Shown in pieces: positions 44,931 through 56,680 of a stretch of 64,000 bases of DNA. Below the pieces are notes generated by a model, which was not told the origin of the DNA, did no database searches, and worked only from the letters and a program-made list of their open reading frames with translations. Numbering within the stretch: position 1 is the first letter of the stretch; each line of letters starts with the position of its first letter. The position numbers and the translations under genes are program-made. Where the stretch lies: the NCBI GenBank assembly GCA_031772625.1, contig CM062805.1:515634102-515698101 (forward strand). Direction: 5' to 3'. Source of the DNA: Pinus tabuliformis. Lineage: Eukaryota; Streptophyta; Pinopsida; Pinales; Pinaceae.

Positions 44931-45957
44931 CTCCCTCTTAACTAGGGAGGTATTCATAAATGGTACATGGACATTCTCAATATGAAGAGATCTCATAAGA
45001 AGAGTCATATTGGTAACCTATTTGTTTAGCATCATATCAACCAACATTGTCACATAGCAAGGCCTTGACTAACAACTTTATCTCTGCCCAAGATCAGAGC
45101 ACAATTCTAGTGAGACCAATGATTTATAGACACCGTCATCATTATCTCTCAAGGAACATATGCCACCCGAGTTTTCATAGGGTATGTCCTTCAAGGACTA
45201 TTCTTATCTTGGATTCCCAACCCTCAATAAATATCATTCCTCTGTGGCTACTCTTATCTTGGATGCCCTACCTCATCCTCAAAGAGTATTGGATTTCAGA
45301 TGCTTACCCAATCCTCCATTCTTTCTTCCCAAAGTGAAGATAAGAATGTGTGTCTATATCTCCCTCTCAACTAGGGAGGATATGTCAACTAGTCCAAGAT
45401 TGTCTCTCAAGTACACAAGCTTCTTATTAGGAACATATTTTGTTAAGATTTCAGCTACATGTTCATCAGTGGAGATATATCATAGCTGCAACACACCATT
45501 CTACACCAGATTTCAAATGTAGTGATACTTATTGTTGATATGCTTTGTATTTCCATGAAACATTGGGTCTTCATACAACCTTATAAGCTGGTTTTATCAC
45601 AATGTATCACTGTAGGGTCCATTGGTCCTTCAAACAAATCGGACAACAACTTCCTCAACCATACAACTTCTTTGCTTACTTCATAGGATGCAATATATTC
45701 AGCCTTAGCACTACTCAAAGTAATTGTTTCTTGCTTTCTACTCATCCACGAGACCATGAATGATCCCAAACTTTAACATCCTCTAGTAGTGCTTCTTACA
45801 TCCCACTCACTGCCTCCCTAGTTGGAATCTGTATATCCAATCAAGTGGACATCATTCCTCTTGTCATATTTCAAGCACTAGTGGATTGTTCCGTGCAGAT
45901 ATCTTAGTATATGCTTGGATGCTATCCAATTATCATACTTTGTTATACCTATAATTT
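44931..45957 (-). pseudogene. copia-2 RNase H and 3' end
   Basis: On the minus strand from 45957: IASKHILRYLHGTI, then GSFMVSWMSRKQ, LSSAKAEYIASYEVSKEVVW and HCDK (45581-45769), then after a frameshift HVAEILTKYVPNKK and LVDISSLVERE near 45380. This is the C-terminal half of a copia RNase H. It joins in frame to 54150 onward across gypsy-3. A purine tract near 45365 repeats at 44931, so the last 430 bp contains a partial duplication or an extra spacer. Confidence 0.82.
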
Positions 45958-47149
45958 TGAGGCAGGGGAATTCGTAATTTCTCGTTGACCGAGAGGTCAA
46001 AAAACTTTTACCAGAGGAGTTGGTTCCTTAATGTGTGGTTTGTTAAGCTAGGATTTTATTTAATTGGACATGTTAAAATAGACAATTTGTTGCAGTAGTT
46101 GTCGTTTTAGTTCAATTTGCCCAAATGGGTCTTTAGATCCTATCTTCAAGGATCTGAACCGAATAATGTAATTCTTATATATTTCATTTGATTATTGAAA
46201 GTGGAGTCGAGAGGAGAGAGTTTTATGCGTGGAAATTTTGGCTTGAGAGCTTCGAGCTCACTCAACCAGTCCTTCTGTAATATGTTTTTATTCTTACAGT
46301 TCTTTAAACCTTGTATTTAATTAAATAAACCCAAGAGTCTGCGTACTATATGTATCGTTGTCAGAGTGTTGCAGGAGGAGAAGAAAAGGGTGAGAGTTGT
46401 TTAAGTGAGGAGTAGAGATGAAGGAGAAATCTGAGAGGAAAGGTTGGAAGAAAACCAAATCTCAAAGGAATCAGAAGATTAAATCCGAGTTTAAGCCGAG
46501 AGAAGCCAACAATTAACCATTTTTTCCCTTTTTAGAGAAGTATGACAAGTGTCAGAGCCAAGATTGTCTATTGAAAAATCTCATAATAGAGAACCAAAAC
46601 TCGGAGGTCAGAATCTCAGAACCTCATAATATTGCAATTCTTTAAAAGTTTTGGGACCCGAGACTGTCACGTGACGGTGACGGAAAATATTTCCATTTTA
46701 GGGACCTATTAAATGTTGTGGCACAATTCTTCATAACTGTGAGTGGGCCATATCGGAGGTCGGAACCTTGAAGGATCGTTTAAATTGAATTTAACAAAAT
46801 TGCCGAGACCCAAGATCCTAAAGGCGTGAAGTCCTGAGACTGCAAGAAGTGAAGGTTCTGAGACCACTAAGAACCGAGGATCTGATATTTGAGATTGAAA
46901 AGCGCCAAGAAGTCATTTGATTTGAGATCCGAGATCGAAAAGCACCGATAAGTCATTTGATCTGAGACTTGAGATTCGAGAAGTGCCGAAAATATTTTGC
47001 CTTGTTTTCTTAAGTTTTTCCACTGCGCTTAATTTTGTGGTCATGTTTTTAATAAAGATTTTGATCAGGGAATTGGAGGAAGCACCTACTAAAGGGAATC
47101 AACTCAGAGAGGGACTGATTCTAAGAAAATCTTAGTTAGATTTGCATCA
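45958..47149 (+). repeat. 5' LTR of gypsy-3
   Basis: 1,192 bp. The 3' half has irregular repeats of gagatccgagatcgaaaagc and aagtcatttgatctgaga (about 46860-46990), also seen in the other LTR. Confidence 0.9.
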
Positions 47150-47169
47150 AATGGTATCCGAGCAGACCC
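47150..47169 (+). other. Primer-binding site of gypsy-3
   Basis: aatggtatccgagcagaccc follows the LTR end; tggtatccgagc differs from the tRNA-Met site by one base. Confidence 0.75.
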
Positions 47170-47613
47170 TACACCTGCTTCAGGAACATCAATCATGTCA
47201 CCTAAAGCTTTCAGAGGCACTGGAAGAGGCGTAAGAGAAGGAAGAGGACAAAGACTTGTTGCCAATAGAGAGGTATTAAGGGAAATGCGACAATTAGAAG
47301 AACGAATGGTAGCAATGGAGACTGGTCGACACCGAGAACCAGAAGCTGGAGATGTGAGTTCTGAGGAGGAAGAAGCTTAAGAAGAAGAAGAAGCGGTAGA
47401 AGAACCAACATAGGCTAAGATATTCAAAGCAGTTTTGGGATTTGTTATGAAACCTAAACCAAATTTGTCTTCTTACATAGGTAGCATGAATCCAAAAGAG
47501 CTTATTGATTAGATCACAAAAATGGATAAATTCTTCGAATATGAAGAAAAGGATGAGGAGAATAAGGTCAAGTTTGTAGTAACAAGCTTAAAGGGACCAG
47601 TAGGGGACTTTTG

Positions 47614-48013
47614 AGGTCTAAAATGGGCCTCCTAAGAAAAATTTACAACCAAATTCAACTTTATAAGAACCAATAGGATTCAAGATGATGATGTCAACCA
47701 TGGGGGATGATTCACCGTTTTTGGAGTAAAATAAAATAAAATAATAAAACTACTTTTTCAACTTGTATTTTTAACTTACCTCCCTAACATTTTACTCAAA
47801 TTTTGAGCGGGAGTATTCGTTGGATACAAAATTTACTTCTTCATCCAAGGAATACCCATGTTGCATATTTTGATGGACCATGTTGCACGAAAAATGAGAT
47901 ATACATGAAAAAACATGATTGTAATCATGTTTTTCATGTATTTCTCATTTTTTGTGTAATAGGGTCCATTGAAAGTATGCAACATAAGTTTTACCAAAGG
48001 ATTACTGCTTGAA
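47614..48013. repeat. Segment within gypsy-3 gag carrying a 128-bp palindrome
   Basis: gag homology stops at about 47613 and resumes at about 48014. The core at 47858-47985 is a near-perfect inverted repeat: arms of about 63 nt, centre aacatgattgtaatcatgtt with a 2-nt loop. Weaker arm similarity extends to about 47828 and 48016. It could be a foldback or MITE-type element; no clean TSD was found. Confidence 0.7.
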
Positions 48014-50202
48014 TTTGTTCAGGAATACGCAAAACCTCAGGCAGAGGGGCATGACAGTTAGAGAATATATAGAGTTATATAAGGTGAATATTAGAGCTAG
48101 ATATGTGGAAGAGTCTGTAAAGAAGACTGCAAGGTACATAAATGGACTGAGATCCAAGATGAAATTAGTGTACTGTGACTAAGGATAGTATAGGAGGCAT
48201 ACCAAAGTTCTTTAAAAGCAGAGGAGAAGCTTACAAGGAAACAAGTTGGCAAAGGTAAAGGTGTTGTTAAAGGCAGAGGACAACAACACAATAGATGAAG
48301 ATTTGCACCAAAAGATGGGGCTAGTAGTTTCAGTCCACAATGACAGCAAGAAGGAGAGTCCAAAGGTTGAAGATCCTTTTCCAGAGGATAAGGAAGAGGT
48401 AGGAGAGAGGTTCATTGCTACAGGTGTGGCAAGCTCAGACATATGGCTTATGAATTTCTAGAGAATAGAGAACTAGGTCAAAGGCACGATTGTGCAACTT
48501 TAGTAGAAGAGGTGCAGGAAGGAGAAAATGTGCCAGAGAGAGAAGAAGTTATGATGATGAAGAATGTGTTGATCAAATAGGAGAAGGAAGCGGTAGAACT
48601 TGACGAGAGGAAAGAATTATTTTAGATTGTTTACAAAATCTAGGGTAAGCGTTGTAAAGTAGTGATTGACAATGGTAGTACAATCAACCTAGTGTCTACA
48701 AAGGTTGTAGAAAACTTGATTATGAAGAAGTAGAAGCATCCAACACCCTATAAAGTGTCTTGGCTGCAGAAGGGACATCAGATTTTAGTGATTGAGCAGT
48801 GTGAGATAGAGCTATAGATTGGTAGTTACAAAGACATGATTGTGTGATGTGATGTTGATGGATATATGTCACATTTTGTTGGGAAGACCATGGCAGTTTG
48901 ACAGAAGTGTGGTGCATGATGGTAAGAAAAATACTTATAGGTTCCAGAAGGATGGCATCAACCATACTTTGTTGCCATTACAGGAAGAAGGGACTTTTGG
49001 AGGTAGTGATTCAAAGGCGTTGTTAATGAGTGGCAAGGAAATTTTGCAGCAGTTAGAACTAGAAGAGATAAATTTTGCTATTGTTTGCAAGCCTAGAGTA
49101 ATACTTACTTCTAGTACTATTTATGATTTGCTTGTAGAAATTCAAGAAATGCTAGAAGAATATCATGATATTGTGGTGGATGATCTACCAAGTGAATTAC
49201 CACCAGTGAGGAGTATCAGTCATCATATTGACTTGATACCAGGAGCAAGTCTGCCTAATAAAGTTGCCTACTGCATGACACCTAAAGAGAATGAAGAAAT
49301 CAGGAAGCAAGTGTAGGAGTTGTTAGATAAGGGATTAATCAAATAAAGTCTTAGTCCATGTGTTGTACCCATAGTGTTGACTCCAAAGAAGGATGGTGGA
49401 TGGCACATGTGTACAGACTCTAGAGCTTTAAATAAAATTACCATCAGGTATCATTTTCCCTTGCCACGTATTGATGATTTATTAGATTGTTTAAGTGGTG
49501 CCAATTGGTTTTATAAAATTGATTTGAAGAGTGGATACCATCAAATCAGAATTAGAGAGGGAGATGAGTGGAAAACTTCTTTTAAAACTAGTGAGGGTTT
49601 GTATGAATGGAAGGTAATGCCATTTGGTTTGTCCAATGCACCTAGTACTTTCATGAGGTTGATGAATGAAGTACTAAAGGATTTTATAGGGAAGTTTGTG
49701 ATTTTTTACCTGGATGACATTTTAGTGTACAATCAGTCTAAGGAAGAGCATCTGAGACATTTGAGATATGTACTGAAGAAGTTACAACAAGAGAAATTGC
49801 TTGTGAATTTTAAGAAATGTTCCTTTTTGAAGCTAGAGCTTGTATATCTAGGATTTGTGATTTCCAGAAAAGGATTGAATATGGATCTAGGTAAGTTGAA
49901 AGATATTCTTGAATGGCCCTCTCCCAAAAGTGTTTTTTAAGTAGAATTTTTCATGGTTTGGCTAGTTTTTACAGGAAGCTTATTAGAAATTTCAGCAAGA
50001 TGAGCACACCAATTGTAGAGACAGTGAAGAAAAATCAGCAGCCATTTTAGTGGACTGATGAAGCTGAAAGAGGATTTCAAATGTTGAAGATGAAGATTAA
50101 AGAACAACCAATACTTGTTCTTCCAAATTTTAATAAACCTTTTCAAGTGAATACTGATGCCAACAATGATGCAATCGGAGAAGTACTTATCGAGGAGGAC
50201 AA

Positions 50203-51095
50203 TGTAGGGCACTGGTTTTTGGGAGATTTACAATTTTTACTGATTGAAGATTTAATTATACATACAATGACATCTTAAACACATTTGTCAATTTAATATA
50301 CAATACAGATGTGGCTTTTGCTTTTGATGTCGATCCCAGGCTGTTGTCACTTTGAATTCGTTCCTGTTACCAAATTACCAAATCCTCTCTACCAAACTGG
50401 GCACAACCCTTGGTACCCAGTTCCAAAATACTTCACAATTAAGGTACTCTGGCCCCCATGCCCAAAAGATTCAAGAACAATTCCTCAAGTCTCCAGTTCT
50501 AATCCCACTCTCTAGTTTTTTTCCTCCTTGATGTCTCTGTGTACTTAGATAAGTATCTCTTCTTAGGCGGTTGCCACCTTCTTCCACTGCCCTCATCCAA
50601 TTATATGTGCTAGTCACATGGTTTACGTGTAGCCTCAAGGTGAGGTGCGTATACATTAATATACTTGGTTGTTTATTAATAAATTTAACATTTAACTTTT
50701 TAATTATAATATTTAAATAAAAGTTTAACATTTAACTTTTTATAATATTTGAATAAATGAATAGTTATCATATAAATATATCAAGTGTTTGTTGCATTAA
50801 ATTAATAAGTTGAACTTTAAAAATTTTAATTAAACATATTTACATTAACAAAATTGAAAGTGTTAATTTAATTTAATAACCTTATAATTACGAAATATTT
50901 AATATTTATATTTGAGAGTGTCGAAATTTAGGTAATATTTCCTTTCTTAATAATTTATGTATTTAAACATCTTTCATAATTATTTAATGAGTATACTAGT
51001 GCAAGGCATGCGATGTATGCATATGTAGCTATCATATGCATACATCATATACATGCTAATACCCTTTTGCCTATAAATCAAATTGGGTCATTACA
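50203..51095. mobile_element. Probable solo LTR inside gypsy-3 RNase H
   Basis: 893 bp from TGTAGGGCACTGG to GGGTCATTACA. RNase H coding stops just before (VLIEED) and resumes just after (DRPIAHYSEK). Flanking pentamers gacaa and gatag agree only partly. AT-rich second half; a ctataaatcaaa TATA-like box near its end. No coding. Confidence 0.65.
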
Positions 51096-52918
51096 GATAG
51101 ACCGATAGCTCATTACAGTGAGAAGTTGAATGAGGACAGAAGAAAGTACACAACCTAGGACAAGGAGTTTTATGCAGTGGTTCAAGCTCTTAAAAGATGG
51201 AGGCAATATTTGTTCTCTAGGGAATTTATTTTGTATACAAATAATCATGTTCTTCAGTATATAACACAACAACCTAAATTGAACCAAAAACATATTAAAT
51301 GGATTGAGTAACTACAAATATTTACATTTGTTTTGAAGCATATCAGTGGTCAATCTAACAAAATTGTAGATGCTTTGAGCAGGAGACGAATTTTGTTGCA
51401 AGAAAGTCAAATTCAAGTTTTGGGATTTGATTATATCAAGGAGTTGTTTGAGGAGGATACAGACTTCAAGGAAGCCTTTGAAGCTTGTAAACATCCACCT
51501 ACTCAAGATAGGATTCGATGGCTTGATTACATGATTCAATATGGACTACTTTTTTAAAAATGACCAGCTATGCATTTTGAACTGTTCCATGAGGGAGAAC
51601 CTGATCAAAGAAAAGCATAATGGAGGCCTTGGAGGACATTTTGGACAGGACAAGACTTATGACTTGTTGAAGAGACATTATTATTGGCCAGAGTTGAGAT
51701 TTGATGTGCGGAAGTTTGTGAAGAGATGCAAAACCTGTCAATATGCCAAAGGAAGAAGTAAGAAATACTTGATTGTATACCCCATTGCCAATTTCAGAGA
51801 GGCCTTAGGATTCAGTAAGTATGGAATTTATTATGGGATTGCATAAAAATAAGAAAGGTAATGATTTTGTTTTTGTGGTGGTAGATAGATTTTTAAAAAT
51901 GGCTCATTTTATTCCTTGTGCTAAGACTAGTGATGCTAGTTGTATTGCTATTTTTTCCTTAAAGAGGTAGTGAGGCAACATGGAATTCCCAAAAGCATTA
52001 TTTTAGATGGAGATACCAAATTCTTGGTACATTTATGGAGGAAATTATGGAAGAAATTTGGCACAAAATTGCAGTATAGTTCAACATATCACCCGCAAAC
52101 TGATGGTCACACTGAAGTTGTGAACAAAAGTCTTGGAAACATTATGCGCAGTTTAGCATGAGATCACCCTAAACAGTGGGACCAAATTCTATCACAAGCA
52201 GAGTATGCTTATAATGACACTCCAAAAAGAAGTATTGGACAAAGCCCTTTCCATATTGTGTATGGAATGAACCCGAGGGGAGTACATGAACTCATAAATT
52301 TGGGACGAACAGAGCAAAGGAGCGCATCAGGAGAATATTTTGCTACAACAATACAAGAAATCCATAACCAAGTCAAACAAAATTTGTATGACAGTAGTCT
52401 GAAATACAAAGAAAGAGAAAAGCTTCGTAGAAGGGAGAATTTTTTTGAAGTTGGAGGTCTAGTACTTGCACATTTGAGGAAAGAGAGATTCCCCAAGGGT
52501 GAGTACAACAAATTAAAGTTTAAAAAGATAGGACCCTGAAAAAATTTTGAAGAAATTTTTTGCCAATGCTTATGAACTTGAACTACCACCTAGAGTTGGA
52601 ATTTCACCTATTTTCAATGTAGCGTATCTATATAAGTATGAACCTGACATAGAACAACCAACCAGTGACTAGAAGCAATGAGCAATACAATGGGAGAAAC
52701 AATTTATAGTAGCTAAAACTTTGCAACTAGAGAAGATCTTTGACAAAAGATTGATCAAGAAGATCACGGACAAAGAATAATTTGAGTACTTGGTTAAGTG
52801 GAAAAACATGCTAATGATAGATGTAACCTAGATGACTACCACACTCCCATAGAAAAATGGCAAATCTATTGAAGAACTCATGGATAGGAGCCCATGAAAT
52901 CTTTTTTCCTTGGGAGTA

Positions 52919-54149
52919 TGACGTAGGGGCATCCGTAATTTCTCTTTGACCGAGAGGTCAAAAAACTTTTACCATAGGAGTTGGTTCCTTAATGTGTGGT
53001 TTGTTAAGCTAGGATTTTATTTAATTGGACATGTAATTAATTAAAATAGACAATTTGTTGTAGTAGTTATAGTTTTAGTTCAATTTTCCCAAATGGGTCT
53101 TTAGATCCTATCTTCAAGGATCTGAACTGAATAATGTAATTCTTATATATTTACTTTGATTAATGAAAGTGGAGTGGAGAGGAGGGATTTTTACGCGTGG
53201 AAATTTTGGCTTTAGAGAGATGAGCTCACTCAACCAATTTTGGCTTGAGAGAGATAAGCTCACTCAACCATTCCTTTGGTAATATGTTTTTATTCTTACA
53301 GTTCTTTAAACCATGTATTTAATTAAACAGACTTGAGAGTCCACATACATATATGTATCATCATCGGAGTGTTGTAGGAGGAGCAGAAAAGGGAGAGAGT
53401 TGTTTAAGTGAGGAGTAGAGCCAAAGGAGGGAGTCGAGAGGAAAGGTTGAAAGAACACCAAAGCTCAAAGGAATTTGAAGATAAAAATTTGAGTTTAAGC
53501 CGAGAGAAGGCAACACTTAACCATTCTTTTCCCTTTTTAGAGAAGTCTATCAAGTGTTGGAGCCAAGATCATCTATTGACATATCTCGTAATAGAGAACC
53601 AGAACTCGAAGGCTGGAATCTCGAAACCTCATAATATTTCAATTCCTTAAAATTTCGAGGCCCGAGACTGTCACATGAGGGGGAGAGCAAATATTTACGT
53701 TCAGCGGACCTGCCAAATGTTGCGGCAAAATTCCTTATAATGGTGAGTGGGCCCATATCAGAGGTCAAAACCTCATAGGATCATTTAAATTGAATTTAAC
53801 AAAATTTCCGAGGCCCGAGATCCCAAAGGAGTGAAATCCCGAGACAACGAGAAGTGAAGGTTTTGAGACCTCTAAGAATTGAGGACCCAAGACTAGAAAG
53901 CAGAAGTCATTTGATCTGAGATCTGATGTTCGAGATCAAAAGGCACCAAGAAGTCATTTGATCTAAGACCAGAGATTTGAGAAGCACCAATAGTTTTTTC
54001 CCCTGTTTCTTAAATTTTTCTGCTACGCTTAAATTTTCCATCGTGTTTTTAATAGGGATTTTGATCGAGGAATTGGACGAAGCACCTATTACAAGGAACC
54101 AACTCAGAGAGGGACCGATTCTAAGCAAATCTTAGTTATATTTGCATCA
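52919..54149 (+). repeat. 3' LTR of gypsy-3
   Basis: 1,231 bp, homologous to 45958-47149 and preceded by ccttgggagta. It has a short internal duplication (ttttggctt...gagctcactcaacca) near 53205-53270 absent from the 5' LTR. Confidence 0.9.
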
Positions 54150-55786
54150 AATTGACAGAAAACATTCACTGCAAAACATATGTCTTGTCGAGTATTCACC
54201 AAGTATATCAACAAGCCAATCGATTGTCTATACCTGGTTGGATCCACTGGGCTCGATTCAAAACTTCTTAGCCTCTTCAAGTTTGTGATCATGGGGGTTG
54301 TCATAGGTTTTCAATCCATCATGTCAAACCTCTTCAGCATATCAATCACATACTTTCCTTGACCTAGATAAATCTCATCAGGTCCTTGCCAAACTTCCAG
54401 TCCCAAATAAGAGTGCATCAGCCCTAGATCCTTCACGTTGAATGCTGCTGCTAGTTTCTTCTTGCATTCTTGGATTTGACCTTCCTTACCTATCATGAGG
54501 AGATCATCCACATACATAAGAATGATTACAGGCTCAACCTTCACAACCTTGTTATAGAGATTCGAATTAATATAAATCTTTGTGAACCCCAATCTTTGTA
54601 GGTATGCATCAATCCCTGCATGACATGCCCTTGGTGCTTGCTTAAGGCCATATAATGCCTTATTCAACCTGCAAACACAAGCCTCCCTATCTTTGACTTC
54701 CAATCCCAAGGGTTGCTCCATAAAGACTTCTACATCAATTGTTCCATTCAGGAATGCAGTATTGACATCGATTTGATGGAATATCCATCACATCGATGCT
54801 GCCAAAGAGACCAATGAACATATAGTTATATACTTTGTTGTAGGTGCAAAATTCTCTTCATAGTCGATGCCTTCCTGTTGGGAGAAGCACCTAGCCACAA
54901 ATCTTGTCTTATACTTTTCAATTCTTCCATCTGCTACATTTTTAATCTTATAGAGCCACTTGGAAATTACCACAGATATGTCTTCGGGCCTAAGTACGAT
55001 CTCCCAAATTCCATTTTTCATTATGGATTGATATTCTTCAATCATGGGATCTTTCCATTCCTGATGTTTGGCGGCCTCTTTGAAGTTGGATGGTTCAACT
55101 TCTATTAATTTTTTCATGTAGGTTCCATACCTTGAATATATTTTAGGCTTCTTACATTCCCTGAATGTGCCTTTGGCTGCTCCATGTCCCTCTGTATCTA
55201 ATAGAGTAGATTTCAACTAGTTAGGTTTCTTTCTAGTTTCGGGGATGACCATAACTTGCACGAGGTCAATGAGATCTTCATCTTCATGATTTGATTCTTC
55301 TTCTTTCCTAGTACCTTCCTCTTCAAGTATAGCAAGTTCTTCATCATGATAAGCCATTGGGAGATCCTTTGATTTCTTAAATGCAATATCAAATAACACA
55401 TCTTGAATAACTTCTATTTGGTGTTCTTCCTTTATGTAGATCTTATTTGCATTTAAAGTATTGCTATAGCCAACAAATCTTCCCTTCATGTTTGTAGAAT
55501 CCAACTTCTTTCTCTTGTCCTTTGGTATGAGAATATAGACATGACAACCAAATATTTAGAGATGGTCCACACTTGGTTTCTTCCCATTGAAGTCATGTTG
55601 TCTAGTGATATGTGAGGAATTTGATTTTGAATATATACAATAGTATTTGTTGCTTCTCCCCACAATTTTTTTGGCAAATCTTGATTATGTAACATGCCTC
55701 TTACACTTTCTTCAATAGATCGATTCTTTTGTTCTACAACTCCATTTTGTTCAGGATTGTATGGGACTATCAACTTCCTATTAATC
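54150..55786 (-). pseudogene. copia-2 integrase end, reverse transcriptase and RNase H start
   Basis: From 55786 on the minus strand: NRKLIVPYNPEQNGVVEQKN (integrase core end, with the catalytic Glu region), NMKGRFVGYS (55490), an acidic spacer, then reverse transcriptase from about 55100 (EWKDPMIEEYQSI, KWLYKIKNVADGRIEKYKTR, GIDYEENFAP), LNKALYGLKQAPRACHAGID, the catalytic LMYVDDLLM near 54500, and RNase H start RYRQSIGLLIYLVNTRQDIC (54190-54250), cut at 54150 by gypsy-3. Stops at about 55217, 54780 and 54305. The rest of integrase, protease and gag are displaced beyond the element inserted at 55787. Confidence 0.88.
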
Positions 55787-56532
55787 TGTTGACGGTGCTG
55801 GACCCACCAACATGTCAAGGGGATCTCCCGGTAAGAAGTCCCAATTAGACCTCAAACCGTTTGGTGTAGTAGTCCCAGCAGTGGGTCGTAAGGTAATGCC
55901 TTGACTGCGATGTTGCATAGAGGCAAGTAACATAACTTTATCAGTAGCAAGGGTGTGACCGCTGCAGTGAGTCAAGGAAGGTGCATGAGAGGTTCTAACA
56001 CAAAGGAGGTGGGATGAGTGCGCCCCTTGACAACCTGTATTAGTACTCAGCTGGGAAGGGAACACACAAGAGAAGATGCATCACAAGCTGGAAAGTAGAG
56101 AAGTTGACAATCCAAAGTGATGGTTAAACCAACATCACATTTGCAACAAGATTCATATAATTTCATACGAATCAGTTCATACACAAATACATAAGTTAAA
56201 CAACATATATCATTAAGGCAACCAGAACAGTCCAACTACAATAACAACATATGCATGAAAATGTGTTGGCTCTTATTATATAAAGAAGTGTAATTTCCAA
56301 TCATACAATACATCCATGTAAACTTGCTAGCCCCATCAGTGGAACGTTACAGCCACATCCGCCTGCTCCTCCAAAGAGATGTACTAGCTTTGTACAATGG
56401 AGAAGCCAAGGCGCGTTACAATACTGTCTAAGCTTTCTTCAAGATAGTCTTAACAGAAGCTTGGTTGACCAAAAGCCTATACAATGAGTTATGATGGACT
56501 ATTTATAGCAAAGGGTGGGGTGATCCTTAACA
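55787..56532 (-). repeat. 3' LTR of the unknown LTR-type element
   Basis: On the minus strand it starts TGTTAAGGATCACC directly after acaaaggggaa (purine tract) and ends CACCGTCAACA at the copia-2 break; taatc (55782-55786) is the expected left TSD. A TATA-like gctataaatag lies about 30 bp in, and an ataataag signal near 56275. The second LTR is not visible, so this rests on boundary motifs. Confidence 0.6.
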
Positions 56533-56680
56533 TTCCCCTTTGTGACCATTCAACTACCCTCATGAGTCTTCACCTACTCTATGAATGTTACATCCACTAT
56601 TGAGACTTGACTTACACTTGACATGACTCAACATTACAATGCACATGTACCCATGTGAACAATGGCTTGAACAAGCCAAA

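Larger units (their letters stand above)
47195..52870 (+). pseudogene. gypsy-3 gag-pol
   Basis: gag starts at ATG 47195 (MSPKAFRGTGRGVREGRG) and resumes at about 48014 (LFRNTQNLRQRGMTVREYI) after an inserted or replaced segment. The knuckle at about 48413-48454 reads CYRCGKLRHMAYEF, with the last Cys lost. Protease near 48665 reads VVIDNGSTINLVST. Reverse transcriptase is at about 49374-49935 ([40 protein letters not shown]). RNase H starts near 50130 and is split by a solo LTR, resuming at 51097 (DRPIAHYSEKLNEDRRKYTT, ALSRRR). Integrase spans 51541-52540 (KHNGGLGGHFGQDKTYDLL, CKTCQYAKG, STYHPQTDGHTEVVNKSL). The C-terminal stretch at about 52690-52850 includes EYLVKWKNM, typical of a chromodomain. 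Many stops. Confidence 0.88.
45958..54149 (+). mobile_element. gypsy-3: complete chromovirus-type Ty3/gypsy element inside copia-2
   Basis: LTRs 45958-47149 and 52919-54149, both TGA-CG-type starts (TGAGGCAGGGG, TGACGTAGGGG) and ends TTTGCATCA. Flanking pentamers are aattt and aattg (4 of 5). The primer site and purine tract are in place. The gag-pol order is gypsy-like and ends in a chromodomain-like segment. It splits the copia-2 RNase H gene. Internal insertions: a palindromic block in gag and a probable solo LTR at 50203-51095. Confidence 0.9.
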
